From Bacillus sp. es.034 (GTDB taxonomy: Bacteria > Bacillota > Bacilli > Bacillales > Bacillaceae_B): a stretch of DNA of 57,500 nt. The DNA lies in contig NZ_PDIY01000001.1 of NCBI RefSeq assembly GCF_002563655.1, forward strand, positions 755,001 through 812,500, read 5' to 3'. The position numbers and the translations under genes are program-made. The notes below the pieces were generated by a model. That model made no database searches and had not been told where the DNA came from. It worked only from the letters and a program-made list of their open reading frames with translations. This document shows positions 1-9,962 of this stretch, in pieces; the first letter of the stretch is position 1, and each line of letters starts with the position of its first letter.

Positions 1-989
<989 letters not shown>

Positions 990-1075
990 TTACACAATAT
1001 CTATGTTTGTAACACCCCTAAAGTATGAGTAATTTCAGAAACGTACGTCGAGGTGCCCGAAAACCTATTGAAAAA

Positions 1076-1130
1076 ATCTAAAAAAGGCCGATCCAATTGG
1101 GTGACAGTGTCACATATTGGTTACAGCCTT
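1076..1130 (-). terminator. Intrinsic terminator after yazB
   Basis: On the minus strand AAGGC, CCAAT and GTGAC pair in turn with GTCAC, ATTGG and GCCTT. This makes a segmented hairpin followed by TTTTTT. It ends the folate operon before lysS. Confidence 0.75.
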
Positions 1131-1174
1131 ATCTAGAATAACATAAAAAGGAATACAGGTGAATCAAGGGGCTT

Positions 1175-1399
1175 TTACTCACTACGGTCAGATTCTTCTT
1201 GAGGCATAAGATCGTTCAATGGAATGTCCAGGACTTCCGCAACGTTCTCCAGGAAATCCTCTTTCGGTATCCGACTCCCTCTTTCCACTTCCCCAAGGAC
1301 CGAAACGGAGATGGAGAGTTCCTTGGCCAAGCTTTCCTGTGTATATCCTTTTAGCTTTCTGAATGCACGAATGCGTCTTCCCCATTTATCTGTTTCCAT
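1175..1399 (-). CDS. yazB: Small XRE-family helix-turn-helix protein
   Basis: A 74-residue protein that is essentially one Cro/C1-type helix-turn-helix domain (about residues 8-62, with YTQESLAKELSIS as the first part of the HTH). It should bind DNA, but no target is known to me. It starts at ATG 1399 with AAGGAG seven nucleotides upstream. The start lies inside folK (49-nt overlap in another frame), so the two are translationally linked at the end of the folate operon, as in B. subtilis. Its conserved place suggests a link to folate or tRNA genes, but that is inference only. Confidence 0.85.
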   Translation of the reverse strand: METDKWGRRIRAFRKLKGYTQESLAKELSISVSVLGEVERGSRIPKEDFLENVAEVLDIPLNDLMPQEESDRSE

Positions 1400-1875
1400 A
1401 ACCGAACTCCTTCTTTGTCAGGTATTTCGTCCAGAAATTCAGCCAACGGGGCATTAAAAGACGGGTGCTCAATACACGGAGCCACCTCTAATAACGGGAT
1501 TAATACAAATGCTCTTTCTTGCATTCTTGGATGAGGGATGAGTAGATTCTCTGCTTCGATCGTGTCGTGATTAAAGAGTAAGATATCAAGGTCTATTATC
1601 CTCGGACCCCATTTGAACTCCCTTTCCCTTCCAAGGTCGATTTCCACCTGCAAGCACTGATGTAATAGAGTTTCTGGACTTAAACTGGTATGAATTTCGA
1701 TGACCATGTTCAAAAATTGATCTTGTTCTGTATATCCTACCGGGTCTGTTTCATACAGAGAGGATCGTTTCGTTACCTCTATCTTACCATGACTGCCTAA
1801 GATGTTTATGGCTTTTTCTAAATAACCCGCCCTGTCTCCCATATTGGAACCAAGGGAAATATATGCAGTATTCAT
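1351..1875 (-). CDS. folK: 6-hydroxymethyl-7,8-dihydropterin pyrophosphokinase
   Basis: Transfers pyrophosphate from ATP to 6-hydroxymethyl-dihydropterin, giving the substrate of dihydropteroate synthase. The protein has 174 residues, against about 160-170 for the family. Seen directly: the N-terminal LGSNMGDR (about 8-15), the family signature around RIIDLDILLF (about 93-102) and HPRMQERAFVL (about 114-124). ATG 1875 has AGGAG upstream. It follows folB by one nucleotide and overlaps yazB at its 3' end, within the pabB-to-yazB operon. Confidence 0.95.
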   Translation of the reverse strand: MNTAYISLGSNMGDRAGYLEKAINILGSHGKIEVTKRSSLYETDPVGYTEQDQFLNMVIEIHTSLSPETLLHQCLQVEIDLGREREFKWGPRIIDLDILLFNHDTIEAENLLIPHPRMQERAFVLIPLLEVAPCIEHPSFNAPLAEFLDEIPDKEGVRLWKQINGEDAFVHSES

Positions 1876-1876
1876 C

Positions 1877-2236
1877 CTATCGACTCCTATTAATCTCCAC
1901 CGCCACCGATCGGTAATGACCAGGAATGGGTGGATCAGGCTTGATTAGTGTGATTTTACAGCTCTTGACAGCGTCGAATGTTTCCAGGATCCGGGAAGAG
2001 ATATCTTCAGCCACGGCTTCAACCAGATTCCTCGGCTCACCTTCCACAACACTTTTAGTGATGGAATAAATCTCCGCATAGTTTACGGAGTCTTCAAGCT
2101 GATCGCTTTGACCGGACTTCCTTAAATCTAAATGCAACTCTACACTAACACGAAAACGTTGTCCAAGCTTGTTCTCCTCCTGGAATACACCGTGATAGCC
2201 GTAAAACTCCATTTCGTTCAATAGAATCTTATCCAT
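1877..2236 (-). CDS. folB: Dihydroneopterin aldolase
   Basis: Cleaves 7,8-dihydroneopterin to 6-hydroxymethyl-dihydropterin and glycolaldehyde in folate synthesis. I place the start at ATG 2236 (MDKILLNEM..., 119 residues), because AAAGGAG lies seven bases upstream and the length matches the family. An upstream in-frame ATG at 2263 would add nine residues but has no Shine-Dalgarno. FYGYHGV near the N-terminus and KPDPPIPGH near the C-terminus are the expected conserved segments. The start overlaps the end of folP by 8 nt, implying translational coupling. Confidence 0.95.
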   Translation of the reverse strand: MDKILLNEMEFYGYHGVFQEENKLGQRFRVSVELHLDLRKSGQSDQLEDSVNYAEIYSITKSVVEGEPRNLVEAVAEDISSRILETFDAVKSCKITLIKPDPPIPGHYRSVAVEINRSR

Positions 2237-3050
2237 ATCTTTTCTCCTTTCCAACGAGGACATCCATCATTTTTGCCATGCGCGCCATTTCCTTTACATC
2301 ATGAACACGTACGATGTGGCAGCCTTTTTGAATACCGTAGCAAACTGTAGCCCCCGTCCCTTCCATCCTCTCCTCGACAGGGAGATCAAGGACATGTCCG
2401 ATGATGGATTTACGTGATGTTCCGAGCAGGACAGGATAGCCAAGGGAGACGATGACATCCAGATGCCTCATCATATCTATGTTCAATTGTACTGTTTTGG
2501 CAAAACCAATGCCAGGATCGAGGATGATCTGTTCGTCTTTTACACCCGACCCCTTAGTGATGAAGATGCTTTCCTGCAAATCTTGAATCGCATCCCGTAC
2601 GAAGTGCTTGTATTCCCGGTTATCCCGGTTATGCATGAGAATGATCGGGGCGCCGGTATCCGCCGCTACCCGTGCCATTTCAGGATCCTTTTTCGCACCC
2701 CACACATCATTAATGATACTAGCGCCTGCTTCAACCGCTTCTCTTGCCGTGGCAGCCTTATACGTGTCAATGGAGATGGGTACGTTCACTTCCCGGGAGA
2801 TCGCTTCAATAATTGGCACAACCCGGGAAATCTCTTCCTCAGCGGGTACGACCTCATGGCCGGGTCGGGTCGATTCACCACCTATATCGATGATGTCTGC
2901 ACCCATCTCCACCATTTCTTTCGCCCGTTCCACAGCCCGATCCAGCTCATTGAATGAACCGCCGTCTGAAAATGAATCGGGAGTGATATTCAGTATTCCC
3001 ATGATAAGGGTCTTCCCTGTAAAATCAAGTTCGTATTTTCCGCACTTCAC
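2229..3050 (-). CDS. folP: Dihydropteroate synthase
   Basis: Condenses hydroxymethyl-dihydropterin pyrophosphate with p-aminobenzoate; this is the sulfonamide target (sul in B. subtilis). The TIM-barrel signatures are all present: ITPDSFSDGG (about 22-31), DIGGESTRPG (about 56-65), SIDTYKA, INDVWG, LMHNR, DPGIGFAKT and GTSRKS. The start is GTG 3050, behind GAGAGGGGG. The overlapping ATG five bases upstream is in another frame and hits a stop within four codons. Length is 273 residues. It sits between pabC and folB, so the PABA-producing and pterin-consuming steps are adjacent. Confidence 0.97.
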   Translation of the reverse strand: MKCGKYELDFTGKTLIMGILNITPDSFSDGGSFNELDRAVERAKEMVEMGADIIDIGGESTRPGHEVVPAEEEISRVVPIIEAISREVNVPISIDTYKAATAREAVEAGASIINDVWGAKKDPEMARVAADTGAPIILMHNRDNREYKHFVRDAIQDLQESIFITKGSGVKDEQIILDPGIGFAKTVQLNIDMMRHLDVIVSLGYPVLLGTSRKSIIGHVLDLPVEERMEGTGATVCYGIQKGCHIVRVHDVKEMARMAKMMDVLVGKEKRYG

Positions 3051-3054
3051 TGCG

Positions 3055-3924
3055 TCATCCCCCTCTCTTCATTTCCTGTATTGAATTCAAGTGTCGTGTA
3101 TATTTCGTGTACTGCTCATGAAGCAGCTCAACGAACTTTCCGTGCCGTCCCGGTAACCGTATAGAGTCCATTTTGTTTACCGGTATGATCTCTTGAACGG
3201 AATTCGTGAAAAACACTTCATCCGCTTCAATCATTTCCTTTTTTTCATACAACCCGACCTGTACCGGCATATTCAATCGATCGGCAAGAGCCAGGATGAA
3301 CTGCCTAGTGATTCCGTTTAACATGCCGGTTTCAACCGACGACGTATATAATTCCCCGTCCTTTACCCAGAAGAGGTTGGAGGTGATCCCTTCACAGAGG
3401 AACCCTTCTTTTGTCAGAAAGATACCTTCTTTATCCACTGTTGCTCCGATTTCCCTTTTTGCCGCCATATTGTTCAGGTAATGATGGGATTTGAGACGTT
3501 CTCCCGTTTCCGGAGTGTTTCTCCTAAGCTTTAGGAACACCCCTTCTTTTTCCTTCAAGGGGACAGAAGGCGGTAACTCCTTTTGAAAAAGAATGACGGT
3601 TGCCTCCTCATAAGGAGTCGTCTTCAAGCCGATTTCCCCTGGTCCGCCCGACACGTTGAACCGGCAATACGCATCCGTAAGGTCGTTTTTCTTTAACAGC
3701 TCCGAGATGGTCCACCTGATCGTTTCCTCATCCAAGTCGGCTACAATATTTAATTCCTTTAACCCCCTGGAAAGTCTGTTCAGATGATCCTTTAGCAAAA
3801 AGGGATGACCGTCATAGGTCCGAAAGGTTTCAAATACTCCCATGCCGTACAAATAGCCGTGATCGAATGGAGAAATGGCCGCTTCTGACTGGTGTACGAT
3901 GTCCCCGTTTATATATAGATACAT
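3055..3924 (-). CDS. pabC: Aminodeoxychorismate lyase
   Basis: A PLP-dependent fold-type IV enzyme that splits 4-amino-4-deoxychorismate into p-aminobenzoate and pyruvate. Visible are the N-terminal PFDHGYLYGMGVFET (about 19-33), the likely PLP lysine in RLKSHHYLN (about residue 144), TSNLFW and GMLNGITR. Length is 289 residues, normal for PabC. ATG 3924 lies three nucleotides after the pabA stop with only a weak ribosome-binding site, so coupling to pabA is likely. Branched-chain or D-amino-acid aminotransferases share the fold, but the operon settles the assignment. Confidence 0.94.
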   Translation of the reverse strand: MYLYINGDIVHQSEAAISPFDHGYLYGMGVFETFRTYDGHPFLLKDHLNRLSRGLKELNIVADLDEETIRWTISELLKKNDLTDAYCRFNVSGGPGEIGLKTTPYEEATVILFQKELPPSVPLKEKEGVFLKLRRNTPETGERLKSHHYLNNMAAKREIGATVDKEGIFLTKEGFLCEGITSNLFWVKDGELYTSSVETGMLNGITRQFILALADRLNMPVQVGLYEKKEMIEADEVFFTNSVQEIIPVNKMDSIRLPGRHGKFVELLHEQYTKYTRHLNSIQEMKRGG

Positions 3925-3927
3925 GGG

Positions 3928-4512
3928 TCAGGCCATCCCGACTTTTTTATACGCGTTCAGGAAGTTTAGGAGCAGCCGCTTCCCCTGCTCCGTCATGATG
4001 GATTCAGGGTGGAACTGTACCCCCTCCACGGGAAGGTATTTATGTCTGATCGCCATGATCTCTCCCTGTGATGTTTCCGCTGAAATGTCGAAGCAATCCG
4101 GAAGGGTCTCCCGTTTCACGATCAGGGAATGATACCTCGTTGCATTGAAAGGATTCGGCATCCCTTCAAATACGGTTTTCCCGTCATGGATCATCGGGGA
4201 GACCTTTCCGTGCATCAATCGTTCGGCACGAATGACGTCCCCTCCGAAAACCTGGGCGATTGACTGATGTCCGAGACAGACGCCGAAGATCGGAATCCTC
4301 CCGGCAAATGTCCGGATCGCCTCAAGACTTACACCCGCTTCGTTCGGACTGCACGGACCCGGAGAAATCATCAAATAATCCGGGGACAAAGCTTCAATTT
4401 CATCGAGGGTGATCTCATCGTTTCGCTTCACTATCAGTTCCTCCCCGAGCTCCCCTAAAAATTGCACAAGATTATAGGTAAATGAATCATAGTTATCGAT
4501 CATGAGAATCAT
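3928..4512 (-). CDS. pabA: Aminodeoxychorismate/anthranilate synthase glutamine amidotransferase subunit
   Basis: A class I glutaminase that supplies ammonia to PabB. In B. subtilis the same protein also serves tryptophan synthesis (trpG), and the lack of a nearby trp operon here is compatible with that dual role. The nucleophile motif GVCLGHQS (Cys near 79) and the His-Glu pair in VQFHPES (near 168-172) complete the triad. The oxyanion region [11 protein letters not shown] is intact. It has 194 residues. ATG 4512 overlaps the pabB stop and has AAGGAG seven bases upstream. Confidence 0.96.
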   Translation of the reverse strand: MILMIDNYDSFTYNLVQFLGELGEELIVKRNDEITLDEIEALSPDYLMISPGPCSPNEAGVSLEAIRTFAGRIPIFGVCLGHQSIAQVFGGDVIRAERLMHGKVSPMIHDGKTVFEGMPNPFNATRYHSLIVKRETLPDCFDISAETSQGEIMAIRHKYLPVEGVQFHPESIMTEQGKRLLLNFLNAYKKVGMA

Positions 4513-5909
4513 AGATTTTCTCCTTCCGCCATTGCCTTTGCGACCCAGAGGGCTTTCGCTTTCTTAAGGGATTCCTTGTATTCGTACGCTGGATTGGAAT
4601 CAATCACCACTCCCGCTCCTGCTTGGATGTGACCTTTTCCTTCTTTTACAAGCATCGTCCGTATGACGATGTTCAATTCCATATCGCCATTGAGACCGAT
4701 CCAGCCAATGGAGCCTGTGTAAATGCCCCGCCTGACCGGTTCAAGCTTTTCGATGATCTCCATCGTCCTCACTTTGGGCGCACCGGTGATCGTTCCCCCG
4801 GGAAAAACGGAGCGAATGACGTCCGCCCCCGTTTTGGTTTCATCCAGTTTGCCCCTGACATTGGATACGATGTGCATGACGTGGGAATATTTTTCGATCA
4901 CCATGAACTCGTTGACTTCGACTGTCCCGTATTCGCATACCTTCCCCAGGTCATTCCGTTCCAGATCTACAAGCATTACATGCTCGGCTCTCTCTTTTTC
5001 ATTATGGATCAGTTCCAGGGCAAGTCTCTCATCCTCATCCGCATCCTTCCCTCGGGAGCGGGTGCCTGCAATCGGTCTCGTACTTACTTCCGTTCCTTTC
5101 TTCTTCACGAGCAGTTCAGGTGATCCGGAAACAATCTGGAAATCCGGGCTGTGGATATAACTCATATAAGGAGAGGGATTTAATTCCCGAAGCTTTTTAT
5201 AAACCGCATAGGGCTCTGTTCTCAGATGTTGAGACTGCCGCACAGATAAATTCACCTGAAAGACATCCCCCTGTGAGATATAAGATTGAATTCTTTTCAC
5301 TGCCTCTGAGAATTCTTCCTCATCCATCGACACTTCAACATCCGCCATATCGTCATTAGGATCCTTCTTCGTTTCATTCATGGATGACAGGGCATTATCC
5401 CAGGAGGCTGCCCACTGTGAAAGCTTCGCCTCTGCAATTTCCGACTCTTGCTCGGATAACATCATTGTCCATAAACATCCCTCCTGGTGATCGAAGACCG
5501 CCCACTCTTTCAGGTAGTAAAAATAAAGGTCGGGAACCTCCAGATCATCACGTCCCAGCGAAGGAAGTTTCTCGATCTTTCTTGCATAGTCATAACTAAG
5601 AAAACCGATCACTCCCCCCTGGAAGTCAGGGAGATCCTCTCTTCTTTCCGTTCGATGGGGGGTCATCCATTTTTCCAATTGAACCAATGGATCTCCATGT
5701 ATCACTTCAGCTCCAGTGGAGTCTTGTATTCTCAACCCTTCCGGAATACTTTGTAAAATGACGTCAGGTTGCAGTCCAGCCACGCTATATCGACCACCCC
5801 GTCCGCTTTCTAACAAAATATGATGTGGTTGATGCTGACTGAGCTGTTCGTATGCTGTGAAAAATTGTTCTTTGGTTGTATGGTTTTTATGAAAATACAG
5901 GTGCTGCAC
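4509..5909 (-). CDS. pabB: Aminodeoxychorismate synthase component I
   Basis: Aminates chorismate with PabA-derived ammonia, the first step of p-aminobenzoate synthesis. The 466-residue protein has an N-terminal half ending in FLSYDYAR and a C-terminal chorismate-binding domain with [28 protein letters not shown] and [10 protein letters not shown]. Where E. coli PabB has a lysine nucleophile (PIKGT), this protein has alanine (PIAGT). From memory B. subtilis PabB has the same, so this is not evidence against function. The start is GTG 5909, since an in-frame stop lies just upstream. It heads the seven-gene folate operon. Confidence 0.95.
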   Translation of the reverse strand: MQHLYFHKNHTTKEQFFTAYEQLSQHQPHHILLESGRGGRYSVAGLQPDVILQSIPEGLRIQDSTGAEVIHGDPLVQLEKWMTPHRTERREDLPDFQGGVIGFLSYDYARKIEKLPSLGRDDLEVPDLYFYYLKEWAVFDHQEGCLWTMMLSEQESEIAEAKLSQWAASWDNALSSMNETKKDPNDDMADVEVSMDEEEFSEAVKRIQSYISQGDVFQVNLSVRQSQHLRTEPYAVYKKLRELNPSPYMSYIHSPDFQIVSGSPELLVKKKGTEVSTRPIAGTRSRGKDADEDERLALELIHNEKERAEHVMLVDLERNDLGKVCEYGTVEVNEFMVIEKYSHVMHIVSNVRGKLDETKTGADVIRSVFPGGTITGAPKVRTMEIIEKLEPVRRGIYTGSIGWIGLNGDMELNIVIRTMLVKEGKGHIQAGAGVVIDSNPAYEYKESLKKAKALWVAKAMAEGENL

Positions 5910-6017
5910 GGACCCCTCACACTCCTAATGTTTATCTCCTTTCATGATACATGAACTTCAAGAAGGTTTCATCGTTAAAAAATTGAAATTATGTGCGGGC
6001 TGAGAGGTTTTTATACA

Positions 6018-6056
6018 TAAAAAATGGATCCCGAAGCAACGTGCACTTCAGGATCC
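6018..6056 (-). terminator. Intrinsic terminator after cysK
   Basis: GGATCC-T-GAAG pairs with CTTC-G-GGATCC on the minus strand, followed by ATTTTTTAT. It isolates cysK from the folate operon. Confidence 0.85.
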
Positions 6057-6068
6057 GGCATCCACATT

Positions 6069-6998
6069 CTATTCTTCATCAAATTGGTAAAGTGGGGTGC
6101 TTAAATAGCGTTCCCCGTTACTAGGGATGATGGCAAGCACTTTTTTACCCTTCCCCAGCTTCTTCGCTACTTCAAGGGCTGCATAAATAGCTGCCCCGGA
6201 GGAAATTCCGCCCAGGATCCCTTCTTCTTTTGCCGCTCTTCTTGCGAAGTCAAAAGCTGAATCCTTATCGACCTGTATGACATGGTCATATACATCTGTA
6301 TCTAAAATATCAGGGATGAATCCGGCACCGATTCCCTGAATTTTATGAGGCCCAGGCTTTCCTCCTGATAACACAGGGGAATCCGAAGGCTCAACTGCGT
6401 ATAATTCAACCGATGGGTAATGTTTTTTCAACACTTCACCAACGCCTGTTATCGTTCCGCCTGTACCGATACCTGCGATGAAGGCATCAAGCTGATCACC
6501 CATTTGTTCCACGATTTCCGGTCCGGTCGTTTCACGATGAACCTTGGGGTTGGCTTCGTTTTTGAATTGCTGCGGCATGAAGAAGCCTTTTTCCTTCGAC
6601 AGCTCTTCCGCTTTGCGAATGGCGCCATTCATTCCTTCTGAACCCGGTGTTAATACCAGTTCTGCACCGTAGGCTCGTAACAGGTTGCGTCTTTCCATAC
6701 TCATCGTGTCCGGCATGACGAGCAAAGAACGGTATCCTTTAGCTGCAGCTACCATGGCAAGGCCGATACCCGTGTTTCCGCTTGTCGGCTCAACGATCGT
6801 ATCTCCGGGTTTGATCGCGCCTGCAGCTTCTCCTGCTTCAATCATGGCCAGGGCGATCCGGTCTTTCACGGAACTGCCCGGATTCATGTATTCTAATTTC
6901 AAATAAACATCCGCACTATTCTCGTCCACTAATCGATTCAGTTTTACCACTGGAGTCTGACCTATTAATTCTGAAATTGAATTGGCTACTCTCACCAT
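6069..6998 (-). CDS. cysK: Cysteine synthase (O-acetylserine thiol-lyase)
   Basis: A PLP enzyme making L-cysteine from O-acetylserine and sulfide. Seen: the PLP lysine in [10 protein letters not shown] (about residue 44), TSGNTGIG, the phosphate-binding GTGGTITG and GISSGAA. I use ATG 6998 (309 residues, MVRVANSI...), which has AGGAG ten bases upstream and gives the family length. The frame stays open to 7106, but those 36 codons overlap the promoter at 7044-7072. It stands alone between two terminators. In B. subtilis CymR represses it; I cannot identify a CymR box with confidence here. Confidence 0.96.
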   Translation of the reverse strand: MVRVANSISELIGQTPVVKLNRLVDENSADVYLKLEYMNPGSSVKDRIALAMIEAGEAAGAIKPGDTIVEPTSGNTGIGLAMVAAAKGYRSLLVMPDTMSMERRNLLRAYGAELVLTPGSEGMNGAIRKAEELSKEKGFFMPQQFKNEANPKVHRETTGPEIVEQMGDQLDAFIAGIGTGGTITGVGEVLKKHYPSVELYAVEPSDSPVLSGGKPGPHKIQGIGAGFIPDILDTDVYDHVIQVDKDSAFDFARRAAKEEGILGGISSGAAIYAALEVAKKLGKGKKVLAIIPSNGERYLSTPLYQFDEE

Positions 6999-7043
6999 TC
7001 GTTCATCACTCCTAATTCCAAGTAAATTTGTTGGTTTTAATAA

Positions 7044-7072
7044 AATGTAACAATATTCAATATATTTGTCAA
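7044..7072 (-). promoter_or_regulatory. SigA promoter of cysK
   Basis: TTGACA (7072-7067) and TACATT (7049-7044) on the minus strand are 17 bp apart. The site is about 45 bp upstream of the chosen cysK start and supports that start over the longer frame. Confidence 0.75.
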
Positions 7073-7194
7073 CGATATTGCTTTTCTTTACCGGGCACTG
7101 CTCCACGACCTACGCCGCGAACTCACACCCTCTTCACTCACCTACATGTATATGCACCTTGCACTTATCCTATGTTTCGTTGAAAGGGTTCGAA

Positions 7195-7228
7195 CTATGT
7201 AAAAGGAGCTGACCGAAGCCAGCTCCTT
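7195..7228 (-). terminator. Intrinsic terminator after yacD
   Basis: AAGGAGCTG pairs with CAGCTCCTT around an eight-base loop, then TTTT on the minus strand. It begins two bases beyond the yacD stop. Confidence 0.85.
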
Positions 7229-7230
7229 CA

Positions 7231-8112
7231 TTACTCCTGTTTGCCATAAAACCACTCGACGTCCACTTCATCCCAAAAGGATTCAGGCTTTAGCGGTGTT
7301 TCGACCTGTTCTAAAGCAATCTGTCTGCGAATTTGAGACTTTACTTCCTTGAACGAAAAATCCCTCTCCTTCAGGATACCGTCCACATAATAAATCACAT
7401 AGTCTGTATCCTGTTGAATCGGTGATGTCCATTCACCCTGTGACAACGGTTCTACCTCTGACTTCGCTTCCGGAGAAAGAATATCCCCATCAATGGGAAC
7501 ATACCCAATGTCCCCTCCTAAATGTGCGCTTTGCTCATCGGTAGACCGTTCCATGGCCAAGGCTTCAAAGTTAGAGCCGCCATCAAGTTCCTTCAGAACC
7601 TGCTCGGCTTCTGTTTGATCCGCTACCTTTAACTGCTTCAGCTTATACATTTTAGGAATTGAATACTGGTCCTCATTCTGAGCATAGAATTTCTTCATCT
7701 CTTTTTCAGGAACCTGAACGTCCTTCGTGAGGAGCTCCTCTAATAATAATTCAGATTTGATCTGCTTTTTCAGCGTATCTTCATCTTCAAGATTCTCTTC
7801 ATCATAGGCATTATAAACGGATTGAATAAGGTAGTATTCCTGTTCTACTTCTTTATTGGAAACAGAAATATCGTATTTCTTCGCCAGGTGGTCGATCACT
7901 TTTTGATTGACCATGCTCCTCAGTTCTTCTTTGCCATGTTGCTGCTCCAGTGCATATAACCAATCCTCACGGGTCACAGATTCCCCGCCAACCGATGCCA
8001 CTACTTCCGGAGTACCGACTTTCCCTGAGGACCAGTTCCACACAAGCGTGATCAGATTCGTGACAAGCAGTACCCCGATGATCACCATGAGTACAGACCG
8101 TTTAATTCTCAT
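7231..8112 (-). CDS. yacD: Membrane-anchored parvulin-type peptidyl-prolyl isomerase (PrsA-like)
   Basis: Probably an extracytoplasmic folding factor of the PpiC/parvulin class. The N-terminus (MRIKRSVLMVIIGVLLV) is one hydrophobic membrane segment with positive residues ahead of it and no lipobox cysteine, so it is a signal anchor rather than the PrsA lipoprotein type. A SurA-like N-terminal region is followed by a parvulin domain (about 155-250) with GGDIGYVP. I choose ATG 8112 (293 residues); an in-frame ATG at 8121 overlaps the ribosome-binding site. It is the last gene of the coaX-hslO-yacD unit. No client protein can be inferred. Confidence 0.85.
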   Translation of the reverse strand: MRIKRSVLMVIIGVLLVTNLITLVWNWSSGKVGTPEVVASVGGESVTREDWLYALEQQHGKEELRSMVNQKVIDHLAKKYDISVSNKEVEQEYYLIQSVYNAYDEENLEDEDTLKKQIKSELLLEELLTKDVQVPEKEMKKFYAQNEDQYSIPKMYKLKQLKVADQTEAEQVLKELDGGSNFEALAMERSTDEQSAHLGGDIGYVPIDGDILSPEAKSEVEPLSQGEWTSPIQQDTDYVIYYVDGILKERDFSFKEVKSQIRRQIALEQVETPLKPESFWDEVDVEWFYGKQE

Positions 8113-8137
8113 TTCTCCCATTCTCCCTGGATATCAT

Positions 8138-9019
8138 TTATTCCTTAGCGCTTGCTTTCAGTTCTTCTAATTCTTCTTTAGAAAATATATAGGATTCATT
8201 ACAGAAGTGACAGCTTGCTTCCGCACTGCCGTCTTCATCGATCATCTCTTGAATTTCCTGTTCCCCTAAGCTGATGATGGCATTCGAGAAACGCTCTTTA
8301 TTGCATTGGCACTTAAATGCCACCGGAAGTGTTTCAAGTACTTTGACTTCCCCTTTTCCAAGTACTTCTTCCAATACTTCTTCAGGACTAAGGCCTTTTT
8401 CGATCAATTTAGAGATTGGAGGGATTTTCGCCAGACGTTCCTCAATCTTTGTAATCGTCTCATCCTCTGTACCAGGCATAAGCTGGAGGATGAATCCTCC
8501 TGCAGCAAGAATCGAGTTGTCTGGATTGACCAGCACTCCGACACCTACAGAAGAAGGCACTTGTTCTGACGTGACGAAATAATAGGTGAAGTCTTCCCCA
8601 AGTTCTCCTGATACAATGGGAACCTGACCAGAGAAATGATCTCTCATACCGATATCCTTCACAATCGATAATGTACCTTCAGTACCAACTGCACGGCGGA
8701 CATCAAGCTTTCCGTGCTCATTCAAATCAAAGTGGACATGGGGATTGGTCACATATCCTCTGACCTCACCTTTCGCATTACTGTCCACAAGGATGGCTCC
8801 GATCGGACCGCCGCCTTCTACTTTGATCGTCAATTTATTTTCACCTTTAAGCATAGCCCCCATCATCACACCGGCACTGATGCTTCGACCAAGTGCTGCA
8901 GATGCAGTCGGCCATGTCCCATGTCTTCTTTGTGCTTCCCCTACTGTATCCGTACTTTTGACAGCATACGCACGTACTTGGCCGTCATAGGCTAACGCCT
9001 TTACTAAATAGTCACTCAT
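8138..9019 (-). CDS. hslO: Redox-regulated chaperone Hsp33
   Basis: A cytoplasmic holdase activated by oxidation. In the reduced form four C-terminal cysteines hold zinc; they are visible as KCQCNKERF (about 233-241) and CHFC (about 266-269), the expected CXC and CXXC pair. The N-terminal domain carries [18 protein letters not shown] 9019 (293 residues, MSDYLVKAL...) is preceded by AAAGGAG eight bases away. The frame continues upstream without support. It follows coaX by 19 nt and precedes yacD by 25 nt, an arrangement shared with B. subtilis yacB-yacC-yacD. Confidence 0.96.
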   Translation of the reverse strand: MSDYLVKALAYDGQVRAYAVKSTDTVGEAQRRHGTWPTASAALGRSISAGVMMGAMLKGENKLTIKVEGGGPIGAILVDSNAKGEVRGYVTNPHVHFDLNEHGKLDVRRAVGTEGTLSIVKDIGMRDHFSGQVPIVSGELGEDFTYYFVTSEQVPSSVGVGVLVNPDNSILAAGGFILQLMPGTEDETITKIEERLAKIPPISKLIEKGLSPEEVLEEVLGKGEVKVLETLPVAFKCQCNKERFSNAIISLGEQEIQEMIDEDGSAEASCHFCNESYIFSKEELEELKASAKE

Positions 9020-9038
9020 GGTTGTAGCTCCTTTCACT

Positions 9039-9806
9039 CTAGTTCATGTTTCTCTTATAGATTAATTTTAGCCCTTTTAACGTTAGGAAGGGATCTACTA
9101 CGTCAATGCTATTGGATTCTTTCGAAATCAGCGTGGCTAATCCTCCCGTTGCAATGACCGTTGGTTCCTTCTTACTTTGTGCTTTCATTCTTTGAACGAT
9201 ACCTTCGACTTGTCCGACATATCCATAAAGAATACCCGCCTGCATAGCTGTGACGGTATTCTTACCGATGATCTGTTCCGGACGGGCGATTTCGATCCTT
9301 GGCAGTTTGGCCGCCTTCGAGTACAAGGCCTCCGTTGATATCCCTATTCCCGGGGCGATCGCACCACCCATATATTGTCGTTCTTCATTGATATAGCAAT
9401 ACGTCGTCGCTGTACCGAAGTCAACGATGATAAGCGGGCCGCCGTATTCGTGAATGCCAGCGACTGCATTGACGATCCGGTCCGCTCCGACTTCCCTTGG
9501 ATTTTCGTACTTGATGTTCAAGCCTGTCTTAATCCCGGGTCCAACGACAAGCGGAGTAATATGAAAATACTTCTCGCACATGCGTTCCAAACTGAACATG
9601 ATTGGAGGGACAACAGAAGAAATGATGATTCCGTCAATTTCCTCAAACGTCAGATTCACATGCTCAAATAGATTCTTTACAAGCATGCCAAACTCATCTT
9701 CCGTTTTATGTCGATTCGTTTCAGCTCTCCAATGATATTTTAAATGGTCATTTTCATACACACCAAACACAATATTGGTATTCCCTACATCCATTACAAA
9801 AATCAA
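9039..9806 (-). CDS. coaX: Type III pantothenate kinase
   Basis: Phosphorylates pantothenate, the first step of coenzyme A synthesis. The ASKHA-fold signatures are present: DVGNTN (about 6-11), [10 protein letters not shown] (about 98-107), DFGTATTY (about 120-127) and GGAIAPGI (about 142-149). The likely start is TTG 9806, three bases after AGGTGAGG, giving 255 residues and an N-terminus like that of B. subtilis CoaX. A GTG at 9815 would overlap that ribosome-binding site. First gene of a three-gene unit with hslO and yacD. Confidence 0.95.
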   Translation of the reverse strand: MIFVMDVGNTNIVFGVYENDHLKYHWRAETNRHKTEDEFGMLVKNLFEHVNLTFEEIDGIIISSVVPPIMFSLERMCEKYFHITPLVVGPGIKTGLNIKYENPREVGADRIVNAVAGIHEYGGPLIIVDFGTATTYCYINEERQYMGGAIAPGIGISTEALYSKAAKLPRIEIARPEQIIGKNTVTAMQAGILYGYVGQVEGIVQRMKAQSKKEPTVIATGGLATLISKESNSIDVVDPFLTLKGLKLIYKRNMN

Positions 9807-9846
9807 TATCCTCACCTACTAAGCCAATTGTTTTCACACTGCCAAC

Positions 9847-9852
9847 ATCATA
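9847..9852 (-). promoter_or_regulatory. Possible extended -10 promoter element for coaX
   Basis: TATGAT preceded by TGG (TGn extended -10) on the minus strand, about 40 bp before the coaX start. I do not see a convincing -35. Confidence 0.35.
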
Positions 9853-9920
9853 CCATAATTTATTTAGAATAGGTACAAAAGCGCAAGGGCTATGCCGGGA
9901 CAAGCATATGATTCAGTAAT

Positions 9921-9957
9921 CAAAAAAAGGATGCACCCATCAAATGGGTGCATCCTT
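9921..9957 (-). terminator. Intrinsic terminator after ftsH
   Basis: AAGGATGCACCCAT pairs perfectly with ATGGGTGCATCCTT around a three-base loop, then TTTTTTG on the minus strand. It begins six bases after the ftsH stop. Confidence 0.93.
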
Positions 9958-9962
9958 CTCTA

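Noticed and set aside
4509..5909. Anthranilate synthase TrpE in place of PabB
   Set aside because: PIAGT is typical of TrpE, but the gene order pabB-pabA-pabC-folP and the B. subtilis-like sequence make PabB the better call.
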